From Streptomyces endocoffeicus (lineage in GTDB: Bacteria > Actinomycetota > Actinomycetes > Streptomycetales > Streptomycetaceae), in NCBI RefSeq assembly GCF_016741935.1, contig NZ_JAERRG010000001.1:1054001-1118000 (forward strand): 64,000 nt of DNA, in the 5' to 3' direction. The stretch's first letter is position 1. Each line of letters begins with the position of its first letter. The notes beneath the pieces were generated by a model. It saw only the letters and a list, made by a program, of their open reading frames with translations, was not told where the DNA came from and made no database searches. Shown here in pieces: positions 18,575 to 29,458 of the stretch. A program made the translations under genes and the position numbers.

Positions 18575-19840
18575 ATGACGACTGTGCCCGACGACAAGGC
18601 GATCAGCGAGGCCGAGATGGAGGCCAGGCTGCACGGCATCTGTTTCAAGACCGGGCCGCCTCGCCGCATCGGAGTCGAACTCGAATGGCTCATATACGAC
18701 CCGCACGACCCCGCACGACCCATCGAGGCGACCCGGCTCGAAGCCGCGGTCACCGCCCTGCGCGGACTGCCACTGCGGTCCGCCGTCACCTTCGAACCCG
18801 GCGGTCAGGTGGAGCTCAGCTCCCTCCCGGCCGACTCCCTCACCGCGTGTGTGGAGTCCGCGGCCGCCGATCTGGTTCTCGTACGTTCCGTACTCACCGG
18901 CCTGGGCCTCGGGCTCGCCGGCCACGGACATGACCCCTGGCGCCCACCGAGACGCTTCCTCTCCACGCCCCGGTACGAGTGCATGGAGACCTACTTCGAC
19001 CGCCGGGGTCCGGCCGGGCGCTCCATGATGTGCAACACCGCCTCCGTGCAGGTCTGCGTGGACGCCGGGCACGAGGAGCCCGGACCGCTCGGCATGGCCC
19101 GGCGCTGGCGGCTCGCCCATCTGCTGGGCGCGGTGCTCACCGCCGCGTTCGCCAACTCGCCGCTGCGCCAGGGCCGCCCCACGGGCTACCGCTCCACCCG
19201 GCAGGCGCTGTGGACGGCGATGGAACCCGGGCGCACCCACGCCCCGGCCGACGGCCGGGATCCCCGCACGGCCTGGGCCCACTACGTGCTGGACGCGCCC
19301 GTGATGGCCATCCGGGACGAGCAGGCACCCTGGACGGTGCCGTCCGGGGTGACCTTCCGCCAGTGGGCCCGGACGGGGCTGCCCCGGCCACCCACCCACG
19401 ACGACCTCGACTTCCACATCTCCACGCTCTTTCCCCCCGTCCGCCCGCGCGGCCATCTGGAACTGCGCATGATCGACGCGCAGAGCGGTGCGGACGGATG
19501 GATCGTCCCCCTTGCCGTCACGGTGGCGCTCTTCGACGATCCCGAGGCTGCTGAAACGGTTTACCGGGTGGTGAAGCCGCTCGCCGAGACGGCCGGGGCG
19601 CGCCCCGCACCGGGCAATCCGCTGTGGCGCGCCGCGGCCCGCCACGGTCTGGCCGACCCCGAGCTGCGCACCGCCGCCGTCAGCTGCTTCACCACGGCGC
19701 TGGACGCGCTGCCGCGTATCGGCGCCTCCCCCGCCATCACCGCCGCCGTCGCCGCCTTCACCGACCGCTATGTGGTCCGCGGCCGATGTCCCGCCGACGA
19801 TCTGCTCGCTCCCCTCACCGGTAAGGAGGGACGGTCATGA
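18575..19840 (+). CDS. egtA: Ergothioneine biosynthesis glutamate-cysteine ligase EgtA
   Basis: A 421-residue enzyme that joins glutamate and cysteine to gamma-glutamylcysteine, the sulfur donor for ergothioneine. It belongs to the GCS2-type family: GVELEWLIYD near residue 33, EPGGQVELSS near 75, SMMCNTASVQVCVD near 150 and LELRMIDAQSGADGWIVP near 295 are the ATP/metal and substrate motifs. The ATG has GGGACGGGAG upstream. It heads egtABCD, with ATGA overlap to egtB. Confidence 0.96.
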   Translation: MTTVPDDKAISEAEMEARLHGICFKTGPPRRIGVELEWLIYDPHDPARPIEATRLEAAVTALRGLPLRSAVTFEPGGQVELSSLPADSLTACVESAAADLVLVRSVLTGLGLGLAGHGHDPWRPPRRFLSTPRYECMETYFDRRGPAGRSMMCNTASVQVCVDAGHEEPGPLGMARRWRLAHLLGAVLTAAFANSPLRQGRPTGYRSTRQALWTAMEPGRTHAPADGRDPRTAWAHYVLDAPVMAIRDEQAPWTVPSGVTFRQWARTGLPRPPTHDDLDFHISTLFPPVRPRGHLELRMIDAQSGADGWIVPLAVTVALFDDPEAAETVYRVVKPLAETAGARPAPGNPLWRAAARHGLADPELRTAAVSCFTTALDALPRIGASPAITAAVAAFTDRYVVRGRCPADDLLAPLTGKEGRS

Positions 19841-21165
19841 CCGCCCCCGATTCCGATCTCACCATCGATCCCGAGGCGCTGCGCCGGCGCGCCGAGAAGG
19901 CGCTGCGCACCGCGCGCGACCGCACCCACACCCTGACCACCTGCGTGGACGAGCCCGACCTCACCGCCCAGCACTCCCCTTTGATGTCCCCGCTGGTATG
20001 GGATCTGGCGCATATCGGCAACCAGGAGGAGCAGTGGCTGCTGCGCGCGGTCGGCGGACGTGACGCCCTGCGCCCCGAGATCGACTCGATCTACGACGCC
20101 TTCGAGCATCCGCGCGCCGAGCGGCCCACCCTGCCGCTGCTGGCACCCGCCGAGGCCCGCGGCTATGTCCACGAGGTGCGCGGCCGGGTGCTGGACATCC
20201 TGGAGCGGATCGAGCTGCGCGGCGCCCCGCTGGTGGACGCGGGCTTCGCCTTCGGCATGATCGCGCAGCATGAGCAGCAGCACGACGAGACGATGCTCAT
20301 CACCCACCAGCTGCGCCGCGGACCCGCCGCGCTCACCGCCCCACCGCCGCCCGGCGCGGGCGAAGGCGCGGCCCTGCCGCAGGAGGTGCTGGTCCCGGGC
20401 GGCCCGTTCACCATGGGCACCTCGGCCGAGCCCTGGGCCCTGGACAACGAGCGGCCCGCGCACCACCGGCTGGTCCCGGCCTTCCACATCGACACCACTC
20501 CGGTGACCAACGGCGCCTACGAGCGGTTCATCGCGGACGGCGGCTACACCGAGCGGCGCTGGTGGACGGCCGACGGCTGGGCGTACATCCAGGAGCACGG
20601 CCTCGCCGCACCGCTGTTCTGGCGGCGCGAGGGCGGGCAGTGGCTGCGCCGGCGGTTCGGGGTGACGGAGCCGGTGCCGCCGGAGGAGCCGGTGGTGCAT
20701 GTGAGCTGGTACGAGGCGGACGCCTACGCCCGCTGGGCGGGGCGGCGGCTGCCGACCGAGGAGGAGTGGGAGAAGGCCGCCCGCCACGACCCGGAGAGCG
20801 GCCGGTCCCGGCGCTATCCGTGGGGCGACGAGGATCCCACGCCCGACCACGCCAACCTGGGCCAGCGCCATCTGCGGCCCGCGGCGGCCGGCAGCTATCC
20901 GCGGGGCGCCTCCCCGCTGGGGGTGCGGCAGCTGATCGGCGATGTGTGGGAGTGGACCTCGAGCGACTTCCTGCCCTACCCGGGGTTCCGCGCCTTCCCG
21001 TACCGCGAGTACTCGGAAGTCTTCTTCGGCCCGTCGCACAAGGTGCTGCGCGGCGGTTCCTTCGCGGTGGACGAGGTCGCCTGCCGGGGCACGTTCCGCA
21101 ACTGGGACCTGCCGGTCCGCCGCCAGATCTTCTCCGGCTTCCGCACCGCGCGGGACGCGTCCTGA
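19837..21165 (+). CDS. egtB: Ergothioneine biosynthesis sulfoxide synthase EgtB
   Basis: A 442-residue non-haem iron enzyme that uses O2 to form the C-S bond between gamma-glutamylcysteine and hercynine. The N-terminal DinB-like domain has VWDLAHIGNQEEQWL and the HEQQHDET motif (iron histidines, residues ~50-150). The C-terminal half is a formylglycine-generating/C-lectin domain with VPGGPFTMGTS, VHVSWYEADAYARWAGRRLPTEEEWEKAAR and VLRGGSFAV. It overlaps egtA by ATGA and egtC by one base (TGATG). Confidence 0.97.
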   Translation: MTAPDSDLTIDPEALRRRAEKALRTARDRTHTLTTCVDEPDLTAQHSPLMSPLVWDLAHIGNQEEQWLLRAVGGRDALRPEIDSIYDAFEHPRAERPTLPLLAPAEARGYVHEVRGRVLDILERIELRGAPLVDAGFAFGMIAQHEQQHDETMLITHQLRRGPAALTAPPPPGAGEGAALPQEVLVPGGPFTMGTSAEPWALDNERPAHHRLVPAFHIDTTPVTNGAYERFIADGGYTERRWWTADGWAYIQEHGLAAPLFWRREGGQWLRRRFGVTEPVPPEEPVVHVSWYEADAYARWAGRRLPTEEEWEKAARHDPESGRSRRYPWGDEDPTPDHANLGQRHLRPAAAGSYPRGASPLGVRQLIGDVWEWTSSDFLPYPGFRAFPYREYSEVFFGPSHKVLRGGSFAVDEVACRGTFRNWDLPVRRQIFSGFRTARDAS

Positions 21166-21920
21166 TGTGCCGGCACCTGGCCTACCTCGGGCCGCGGACC
21201 TCCATCGGCGAGGTGGTGGTGGCGCCCGCGAGCAGCCTGTTCCGGCAGTCGTGGGCGCCGCGGCGGCAGGCGCACGGCACCGTCAACGCCGACGGGTTCG
21301 GCGTCGGCTGGTACGCGTCGGACGACCCGGTGCCCGCGCGCTACCGCCGCGCCGGGCCCATCTGGGGCGATCTGTCCTTCGCCGACCTGGCCCGCGTGGT
21401 ACGCACGGGGGCGCTGATGGCCGCCGTAAGGGATGCCACCGAGGCCAGCGCGGACGGCGAGGCGGGCGCCTCGCCGTTCGCCTCCGGGACCTGGCTGTTC
21501 AGCCACAACGGGGCGCTCCGCGACTGGCCGCACGCGGTCGCGGACCTCGCCGCCGCACTGCCACCGGCGGAGCTGCTCGGCCTGGAGGCGCGGTGCGACT
21601 CGGCGTTCGTCTGGGCGCTGGTGCTGCACCGGCTGCGGCTGGGCCACGCGCCGCCGGAGGCGCTGGCCGAGACCGTCGAGCAGCTCGCCGCCGCCTCCCC
21701 CGACTCACGGCTCAATCTGCTGCTCATGGACGGGGAGACCATCGCCGCCACCGCCTGGGGCGACACGCTGTGGTACCTGGCCGATCCGGACCGGGGCGTG
21801 GTGGTGGCCTCCGAGCCGTACGACCAGGACCCCGGCTGGACCGAGGTCCCCGACCGCACCCTGCTCACCGCCACCCGCACCGATGTACTGCTCACCGCAC
21901 TCAAGGAGGCTTCCCGTTGA
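21165..21920 (+). CDS. egtC: Ergothioneine biosynthesis amidohydrolase EgtC
   Basis: A 251-residue class II glutamine-amidotransferase-like (Ntn) hydrolase that removes the glutamyl group from the gamma-glutamyl hercynylcysteine sulfoxide. The catalytic Cys2 directly follows Met (MCRHLAYLG), and HGTVNADGFGVGWY and WLFSHNGALRDW are the expected active-site segments. It starts one base inside the egtB stop and its TGA overlaps the egtD TTG start. Confidence 0.95.
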   Translation: MCRHLAYLGPRTSIGEVVVAPASSLFRQSWAPRRQAHGTVNADGFGVGWYASDDPVPARYRRAGPIWGDLSFADLARVVRTGALMAAVRDATEASADGEAGASPFASGTWLFSHNGALRDWPHAVADLAAALPPAELLGLEARCDSAFVWALVLHRLRLGHAPPEALAETVEQLAAASPDSRLNLLLMDGETIAATAWGDTLWYLADPDRGVVVASEPYDQDPGWTEVPDRTLLTATRTDVLLTALKEASR

Positions 21921-22882
21921 GCCCCTTCACCGTCACCCGCACCCTGCCCGCCGATGCCACCACGGCCGCGCTGCGCGCCGATGTGGCCGACGGGCTGACC
22001 AGCACCCCCAAACAGCTTCCGCCCAAGTGGTTCTACGACGCCCGGGGAAGCGCGCTCTTCGAAGAGATCACCCGGCTGCCCGAGTACTACCCGACCCGCG
22101 CCGAACGGGAGATCCTCGTCGCCCGCGCGGCGGAGATCGCCGACGCCACCGGGGCCCGCACCCTCGTCGAACTCGGCTCCGGCTCCTCCGAGAAGACCCA
22201 CCACCTGATCCGGGCGCTGCCGGAGCTGCGCGTCTACGTCCCCGTCGACGTGAGCGAGAGCGCGCTGGAAATGGCCGGGGAGGCCCTGCTGGCCGAGCAT
22301 CCACGGCTGATGGTGCACGCGCTGGTGGCCGACTTCATGAACGGGCTCGCCCTGCCCGACGACACCCCGGGGCCGAGGCTGCTGGCCTTCCTCGGGGGCA
22401 CCATCGGCAATCTGCTGCCCGCGGAGCGGGCGGCCTTCTTCGCCTCGGTGAGCGAGCTGCTCGCGCCGGGCGACGCGCTGCTGCTCGGCACCGACCTGGT
22501 CAAGGACGAGGCCACGCTCGTCTCCGCCTACGACGACGCCCAAGGGGTCACCGCGGCGTTCAACAAGAACGTGCTGACGGTGCTCGACCGCGAACTGGGC
22601 GCCGACTTCGACCCCGCCGACTTCGACCACGTGGCGGCGTGGAACGCCGAGGAGGAGTGGATCGAGATGCGGCTGAGGGCCCGTAAGGAGCTCACCGCGA
22701 AGATCCCCGCCATGGATCTCGCGGTCCACTTCACGGCCGGGGAGGAGGTCCGCACCGAGGTGTCCGCCAAGTTCCGGGAGGAGAAGGTGCGGGCCGAACT
22801 GGCCGCCGCGGGGATGGAGTCGCGGCGCTGGTGGACCGACGCGGAGGGCCGCTTCGCGGTGTCGCTCGCCGTGCGCCGGTAA
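21917..22882 (+). CDS. egtD: Histidine N-alpha-trimethyltransferase EgtD (TTG start)
   Basis: A 321-residue SAM-dependent enzyme converting histidine to hercynine, the first step of ergothioneine synthesis. Seen are PPKWFYDARGSALFEEITRLPEYYPTRAERE in segments (substrate pocket), LVELGSGSSEKT (SAM motif I), YVPVDVSESAL and LLAFLGGTIGNLLP. Length equals mycobacterial EgtD. I chose TTG 21917 because AAGGAGG is perfectly spaced upstream and it overlaps the egtC stop. No egtE follows, as usual in Streptomyces; another PLP lyase must do the last step. Confidence 0.95.
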   Translation: MSPFTVTRTLPADATTAALRADVADGLTSTPKQLPPKWFYDARGSALFEEITRLPEYYPTRAEREILVARAAEIADATGARTLVELGSGSSEKTHHLIRALPELRVYVPVDVSESALEMAGEALLAEHPRLMVHALVADFMNGLALPDDTPGPRLLAFLGGTIGNLLPAERAAFFASVSELLAPGDALLLGTDLVKDEATLVSAYDDAQGVTAAFNKNVLTVLDRELGADFDPADFDHVAAWNAEEEWIEMRLRARKELTAKIPAMDLAVHFTAGEEVRTEVSAKFREEKVRAELAAAGMESRRWWTDAEGRFAVSLAVRR

Positions 22883-22903
22883 CTCCTCGACGGATCGCGG
22901 CAC

Positions 22904-22938
22904 GCCGCCGCCCGGGACCATCGGTCGCGGGCGGCGGC
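22904..22938 (+). terminator. Terminator-like hairpin after egtD
   Basis: Perfect 11-bp arms GCCGCCGCCCG (22904-22914) and CGGGCGGCGGC (22928-22938), with further GACC/GGTC pairing inside the loop. It lies 22 bp after the egtD stop and is the likely end of egtABCD. Confidence 0.7.
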
Positions 22939-22995
22939 TCGCTTCGCGGGGCGGCCGGTCACCCTGCGTCTCGCCCGAACCACCGACCGAATTCA

Positions 22996-24406
<1,411 letters not shown>

Positions 24407-24416
<10 letters not shown>

Positions 24417-26029
24417 GCCCGTCGCCCCGGTGAGAGCCGGGGCAGACGGGCGAAACGCGGCCCTCTGGTGAGCGTGGTGGCGACCATGTGCCCGGAGACG
24501 CCGCCCAGCCCCGCCCCCGGGTGAGTGGACGCGCCGATGTGCCAGAGCCCGTGCACATCGGTCGCGTGCCGTCCGGAGGCGGGCAGGGGGCGCCAGACAA
24601 AGCCCTGGTCGAGTTCGAGGGAACCGCCGTACGGGTCGCCGCCGACCGCGTTGGGGTTCCGGCGGGCGAGGTCCGGGGGCGCGATGACATCGACGGCGAG
24701 CACCTTGCCGGGCAGATCGGGCGCGTGCCGGGCGATCCGGTTCAGCACCCGGTCGGCGTAGCCCCGGGCCAGCTCCGGGGTCCAGCCCTGAGCGGTGTCC
24801 AGTTCACCGGCCGCGTCGCCGCGCGGGGTGGACGGCACCTCCTGCAACTGCAGCCATAGCGCGGCGGCCCCGGGCGGCACCCGGCCGGGGTCCAGGACGT
24901 ACTGCTGCCCGACGACCACCGTGGGCCGCCGGGGCAGCAGGCCCGCCTCGGCCTCGGCGCAGGCGATACCGGTGCTGCCCGAACCGTCGGTCAGGTGCAC
25001 CAGCGGGATCGTGTTCAGCCGTGCGTCGCGCCAGCCGAGCGGCTCGGACAGCGCGACATGGATCTGCATCGCGGCGCGGCCGTAGCGGAATCGCCACGCC
25101 TCGTCGCGCAGTTCACGGCGCACCGCGCCCTCCGGCAGGAGAGTGCCGTACAGGGCGGTGGGCGTCACCGAGGCGAGGACCGCGCGCCGGGCCCGGAAGA
25201 CCCGGCCGCCCGCCGCCACTCCCACGGCGCGGCCCCGCTCGACGAGGACGCGGTCGACCCGGGTGCCGTTCTCCACCCGTACGCCCGTCGTCGTCAGCAG
25301 CGACCTGAAGGCGTCGAGGAACCGGCCCGCGCCCCCGGCCACCACCGGCACCCCGGCGCCATGCAGGGTGGCGGCGAGCAGCGTCACCAGGAATCCGCCC
25401 GACGCATGGTCCGGCGACAGCCCCGCGTGCAGCAGCCACGGGGCGAAGAGATGGTCCACCTCGCCCCCGCGGAACTCCGCGCGCAGGTATCCACGGCCGC
25501 TGGTGGCCACCGAGCGCAGCCACCGCTCCACCCCCTGCCGCCCACCGCCGCGCAGCAGGGCGGCCACGTGGCGGAGGGCGGCCGGTGAACGGAGTTCGCC
25601 GCCCATCAGGCCGCCGATCGCCTCCATGTCGGCGCCCAGCCGGCCGAGCGCGGCCAGATACGCGGCCCGGTCCGCTGCGTGCGCGAAACCCTCGGCGGTG
25701 CGCTCCGGATCGCGGTGCGCGACCGTGACCCCGCCGTCGTCGGCCACGCTGGCGATGACCCACTCATCGGTGTTGCGGTACTCCAGCCCATGCCGCCGCA
25801 GGGGCTCCCCCAGACGCGCGAACGCCGGGCCGGAGACGAACAGCGGATGCCAGGAGGAGTAGGTGTCGTGGAGGTAGCCCGGCAGGGTGCGCTCCTCGGT
25901 GGCGATGAACCCGCCGATGTACGGTTCGCGCTCCACCAGGATGACGGACCATCCGGCCAGGGCCAGCTCCGCGGCGGCCACCAGGCCGTTGACACCGGAC
26001 CCGACGACGACGGCGTCTGCCTCGGCCAT
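24407..26029 (-). CDS. FAD-dependent oxidoreductase, phytoene desaturase-like
   Basis: A 540-residue protein; ATG preceded by GGAGGAACGCCGG. It has an N-terminal FAD dinucleotide fold VVVGSGVNGLVAAAELALAGWSVILVERE and a C-terminal flavin motif LWHIGASTHPGAGLGGVSGHMVA, the pattern of the CrtI-like/RetSat-like amine oxidase-desaturase superfamily. No carotenoid genes are near, so a carotenoid role should not be assumed. It converges on the Rpf gene, whose stop lies five bases from this one's, and a shared hairpin (24416-24452) falls inside its last codons. Confidence 0.85.
24416..24452. terminator. Long hairpin between the convergent Rpf and oxidoreductase genes
   Basis: CGCCCGTC-GCCCCGG at 24416-24430 pairs with CCGGGGC and GACGGGCG (24437-24452), with one unpaired A and a six-base loop. 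It begins 15 bp after the Rpf stop and lies within the last codons of the opposing gene. Confidence 0.6.
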
Positions 26030-26187
26030 CCGGCGTTCCTCCCACCATCGCGCGATGTGGCGCTTTTGTCTGATTTCAGCATGCTATGCGAAGGGTGCGG
26101 GGAAGATCCTGAATGACGGGCCGCCCTCCGCACTCGCACGATGCGCGTTTCCCTCGACTGTCCGAGGCGGGTGTCAGACTCCCGACC

Positions 26188-27056
26188 ATGCAGACCCGCC
26201 CCGCCAGCGCCTCGCTCGACATCGCTCACGACCATCCCCGGCTGCGCTACCGGGGCGCGGTGTCCCCGCAGCGGGGCCCCGGGTGGACCGCTCCCTGGCG
26301 CGATGCCGGCCGGGGTGCGGGTCACGCTGCGCACCGACAGCTCCTCGCTCGTCTGCCGCTATCAGGCCGACCCCGCGCCCACGCTGAACGGGCCCGGGGA
26401 GCGGGCTCGCATCGATGTGGTGTGCGACGGGCGACGGGCCGACACCGTGAAGCTGGAAACCCACGGCGGGGACGCCGGGTTCCGGTGCGAGGGGCTGCCG
26501 GGGCGGATGGCGGCGCCTGGACATTGACCCCGACGCAGAGGGTGAGGAGATCGGCCGGCAGATCCCGCATCAGCCGCGCCGTCATGGGCTCCAGACAGCT
26601 GGACCTGCCCAGGGCCAGCGAGGTGAGATCCCAGCCGGGTTCCGCCGGGCCACCAGGGCGGTCCAGGTCCGGCTGGGGGGGCGCAGCGCCGCGCCCCTGC
26701 GAGATGGAGCTGCCGCAGTGGACCCAGCGCGGTCGCGACCCGGGCTCGTCGTCCTCCACGGCCGCGCCCGCCTCCACGGACAGTCCGCGCAACCGGAACT
26801 GATGGTACAACGGCAGCCACAGCTCGACCGCTCGGCAGCCACAGCCGCGACGCGCTGGTCCCGGCGCTCATCGGCTTCGTCCGCACCGTGCGCGAGGGCC
26901 ACCCCACGACCCCGTTCGCCGTGATGTCCACGATCACCGCGTCCGAGCGGGAGGAGGTGCCGGGTCCTTCGGGGATGACGATGCGCGAGTCCCGGGCGCA
27001 CATACGCCGGGCCGTGACCCTGCTGCGCGCTGGCCGACTGTGTGCCCATACTGACG
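26188..27056 (+). pseudogene. SGNH/GDSL hydrolase pseudogene with an inverted internal segment
   Basis: Three blocks of one SGNH-hydrolase family are recognisable but cannot be read together. The N-terminal jelly-roll domain is on plus, beginning at ATG 26188 (RLRYRGAVSPQRGP), then in a shifted frame GVRVTLRTDSSSLVCRY to FRCEGLPGR near 26510. The central catalytic block is on minus, 26828 to 26517: VELWLPLYHQFRLRG, RWVHCGSSISQG (nucleophile region) and LEPMTARLMRDLPADLLTL, ending GVNVQ. The C-terminal block is on plus again from 26837: SHSRDALVPALIGFVRTVREGHPTTPF. So about 312 bp are inverted and at least one frameshift is present. The family normally deacylates sugars or lipids; this copy is dead. 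Confidence 0.75.
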
Positions 27057-27124
27057 GACGCGGCAGAGCAGCGGCCACGAACACCGGCCCCTTCAGCCCG
27101 TATCGCGCCTCGAGGAGAAGAGAA

Positions 27125-28117
27125 GTGACGGAGCAGTCCCAGCGCGGCCTCGACCGCCACCGGCTGATGAAGGTTCTCGCCGACCGGACGGAGGCGGGCA
27201 GCCGCCCCGGGGCGCGTGCGGACGGATACCGGGTGGCGCTGGCGATCGAGGGTGGCGGAATGCGGGGAACGGTCTCGGCCGGTATGGCGCTGGCCGTGCA
27301 CGAGCTGGGGCTGCTGAACGCGTTCGACGCGGTGTACGGGGCCTCGGCGGGGGCCATCTCGGCGGCCTGGCTGGTCAGTTCGCGGCCTGAGGGCCTGCGC
27401 GGCTGGGCCGACCCCCGTTTCGCCAGTGCTCTCATCCGGAAGCGCAATCTGCTGCGCGGACGCCCCATGGTCGATATCGAGACCCTGATCGAAGAGGTCT
27501 ACATCCGTCAATTCCCGCTGGACTACGCCTCGGTGCTGGCCGCGCCCCTCGCCTTGCATCCACTGGCCACGGACCTTGAGAGCGGCCAACCGGTCGACTT
27601 GCACGGCGAGTTGACGGACCAGGCCGCCCTCCGTCTGGCGCTGCGGGCCAGCGCCGCGCTGCCGATGCTGGCGGGCGGCCCCGTCACCATCGGCGGGCGC
27701 CGCTTCTACGACGCGGGCCTGGCCGAGTCGATCCCGTTCCGCCAGGCGCTGCGGGACGGCGCGACCCACGTCCTCGTCCTGCGCAGCAGGCCGCCGGTCC
27801 GGAACGCGGCGCTCCGGGCCAACCCGTCGGTGGGCTCCCGGCTGGTCGCCGCGGTCGCCTTCCGCCAGTACTCCCCCCAGTTCCGCGCCGCCTTCCTGAA
27901 CCGGCCCGCCCGGCTCGCCGACGACGACCGGCTGCTTGCGGTCTACGACACCGACACCGCGGAATCGCCCACGGATCCCGCGGTGCTGTCGGTCCGCCCC
28001 GATGCCGCGGCGCCGTCCATCAGCCGTCTGGAGACGGACAGCGCTCTGCTCGAGGAGGCTCTCGAGGCGGGGCGCCGGGCCGTCGTGGCCCAGTTCGCCC
28101 CGGCGGCCCGTTCCTGA
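27125..28117 (+). CDS. Patatin-like phospholipase
   Basis: A 330-residue protein; GTG 27125 chosen for the GGAGAAGAGAA just upstream. The patatin domain covers about residues 35-235: oxyanion loop IEGGGMRG, nucleophile elbow YGASAGAISA (Gly-x-Ser-x-Gly) and the catalytic Asp in FYDAGLAESIPF (a D-A-G variant of the usual D-G-G/A). The Ser-Asp dyad predicts phospholipase or acyl-ester hydrolase activity. No signal peptide is seen, so it is probably cytoplasmic or membrane-peripheral. The upstream region is the decayed SGNH gene. Confidence 0.9.
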   Translation: MTEQSQRGLDRHRLMKVLADRTEAGSRPGARADGYRVALAIEGGGMRGTVSAGMALAVHELGLLNAFDAVYGASAGAISAAWLVSSRPEGLRGWADPRFASALIRKRNLLRGRPMVDIETLIEEVYIRQFPLDYASVLAAPLALHPLATDLESGQPVDLHGELTDQAALRLALRASAALPMLAGGPVTIGGRRFYDAGLAESIPFRQALRDGATHVLVLRSRPPVRNAALRANPSVGSRLVAAVAFRQYSPQFRAAFLNRPARLADDDRLLAVYDTDTAESPTDPAVLSVRPDAAAPSISRLETDSALLEEALEAGRRAVVAQFAPAARS

Positions 28118-28138
28118 GCTCCTGGGGGAGGACGGGAC

Positions 28139-29326
28139 TCAGTCGCACAGGACCGCCGTCCGCGCCTTCGGCAGCCCCTCGCTCCGCGGTACGGGCGTCT
28201 CGCCCTTGAGCTCCGCGGCGAGGTCGTAGACGGTGGCGGCCAGGACCAGTTGGCGCCGGCCGTCGGCGGTGGTGAGGGAGACGCTGGTGTAGCCGGGGCC
28301 CGCGCCGTCGGTCTCCCAGGCGGTGAGCGGATCGGCCTGCTTCCCCTCGCCGGTGGCGCACGGCACCTCCATGCGCTGCACTCCGAGCCCGTACGCGGGC
28401 GCGTCGGGGAACTCCACCGGGGTCTTGAGCTCGCGCTGCTGGCCGGGGCGGAGCAGCTTGCCGCCGAAGAGCGCCCGCTCGAACCGCGCCAGGTCGTCCA
28501 CGGTCGAGATCATGGCTCCGGCGGTCCAGTCGTAGGAGGGGCTGAACCGCGTCATATCGCGGCCCTTCAGGTCGTAGCCGTGCAGATGGGAGCCGTGCAC
28601 CTCGGGGTCGGTCACCGGGAAGGAGGTGTCCTTCAGCCCCAGCGGGGCGAGGATCCTGCGGTCGATCTCGGCGGGCGCGGAGCGGTGGGTCACCGCCTCG
28701 ATCACCAGCCCGGCGAGCAGATAGTTGGTGTTGGAGTACGACCAGCCCGTCCCCGGGGCGAACTCCGGCTTGTGCCGGACCGAGCGGGCGATCACCTCGC
28801 GCGGGGTGATGACGTGGTCCCGGTCGCCGTCCTCCAGATAGGGGGCGAAGAACGAGGCTTCGGTGGTGGGGTCGTGGATCCCCGAGGTGTGGTTGAGCAG
28901 CTGACGGATGGTGATGGCCTTACCGTCGTTGCCGTTCCCCTGGACGACGCCGGGCAGCCACTTCTCCACGCTGTCGTCGAGTGAGAGCCGCCCCTCGCCC
29001 TCCAGTTGCAGCAGGACCGTGGAGACGAACGCCTTGGTGTTGCTGGCGATCCGGAACCGCTGCTCCGGCCGGGCCTTTTCGCCGGTGGCCCGGTCCGCGA
29101 CCCCGGCCGCCGTCCGCCACTCGTCGGCGCCGCGCCGCGCGTAGGCCACCGCGCCCGGGAATCCGTCCCGCACCGTCTGGCCGACGGCCTCCTCGAAGCC
29201 GGACGGCGCCGGCGGCCCGGCCGGCTCCCCCTGGGCGGTGGCGATGGTGACGGTCGCCGTCACCGCCAGCGCGCCGATCCCCGCCCACAGCGCCACGCGC
29301 GCCACGCCCCTTGCCCGAACTCCCAC
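28139..29326 (-). CDS. Exported serine hydrolase of the beta-lactamase / DD-peptidase fold
   Basis: About 395 residues from GTG 29326 (GAGGAGCGGGTTC upstream). An N-terminal membrane or signal segment (residues ~8-31, ALWAGIGALAVTATVTIATA) precedes a class C-type domain with FRIASNTKAFV (SxxK, nucleophile Ser), GWSYSNTNYLLAG (YxN) and LLNHTSGIHD. The third motif, normally HxG near the C-terminus, reads TDGAGPGY here, with Thr in place of His. Family members are D-alanyl-D-alanine carboxypeptidases or esterases; which one is not clear. It converges on the patatin gene across 21 bp. Confidence 0.88.
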   Translation of the reverse strand: MGVRARGVARVALWAGIGALAVTATVTIATAQGEPAGPPAPSGFEEAVGQTVRDGFPGAVAYARRGADEWRTAAGVADRATGEKARPEQRFRIASNTKAFVSTVLLQLEGEGRLSLDDSVEKWLPGVVQGNGNDGKAITIRQLLNHTSGIHDPTTEASFFAPYLEDGDRDHVITPREVIARSVRHKPEFAPGTGWSYSNTNYLLAGLVIEAVTHRSAPAEIDRRILAPLGLKDTSFPVTDPEVHGSHLHGYDLKGRDMTRFSPSYDWTAGAMISTVDDLARFERALFGGKLLRPGQQRELKTPVEFPDAPAYGLGVQRMEVPCATGEGKQADPLTAWETDGAGPGYTSVSLTTADGRRQLVLAATVYDLAAELKGETPVPRSEGLPKARTAVLCD

Positions 29327-29458
29327 GAACCCGCTCCTCGCCTTGTTCCCGTGTGCCGTTCGCGGATCATCGTGCCGTCGTGGCGCTCCGGGCTCCCATC
29401 CCGCTGCCGCCCTTCCCGTACGGGGGTTTTCCCCACCTCGTAGGGGCCGGACGACCGG

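Noticed and set aside
26113-26802. Independent small genes between 26030 and 27124
   Set aside because: The frames there are pieces of one rearranged SGNH hydrolase, not separate genes.
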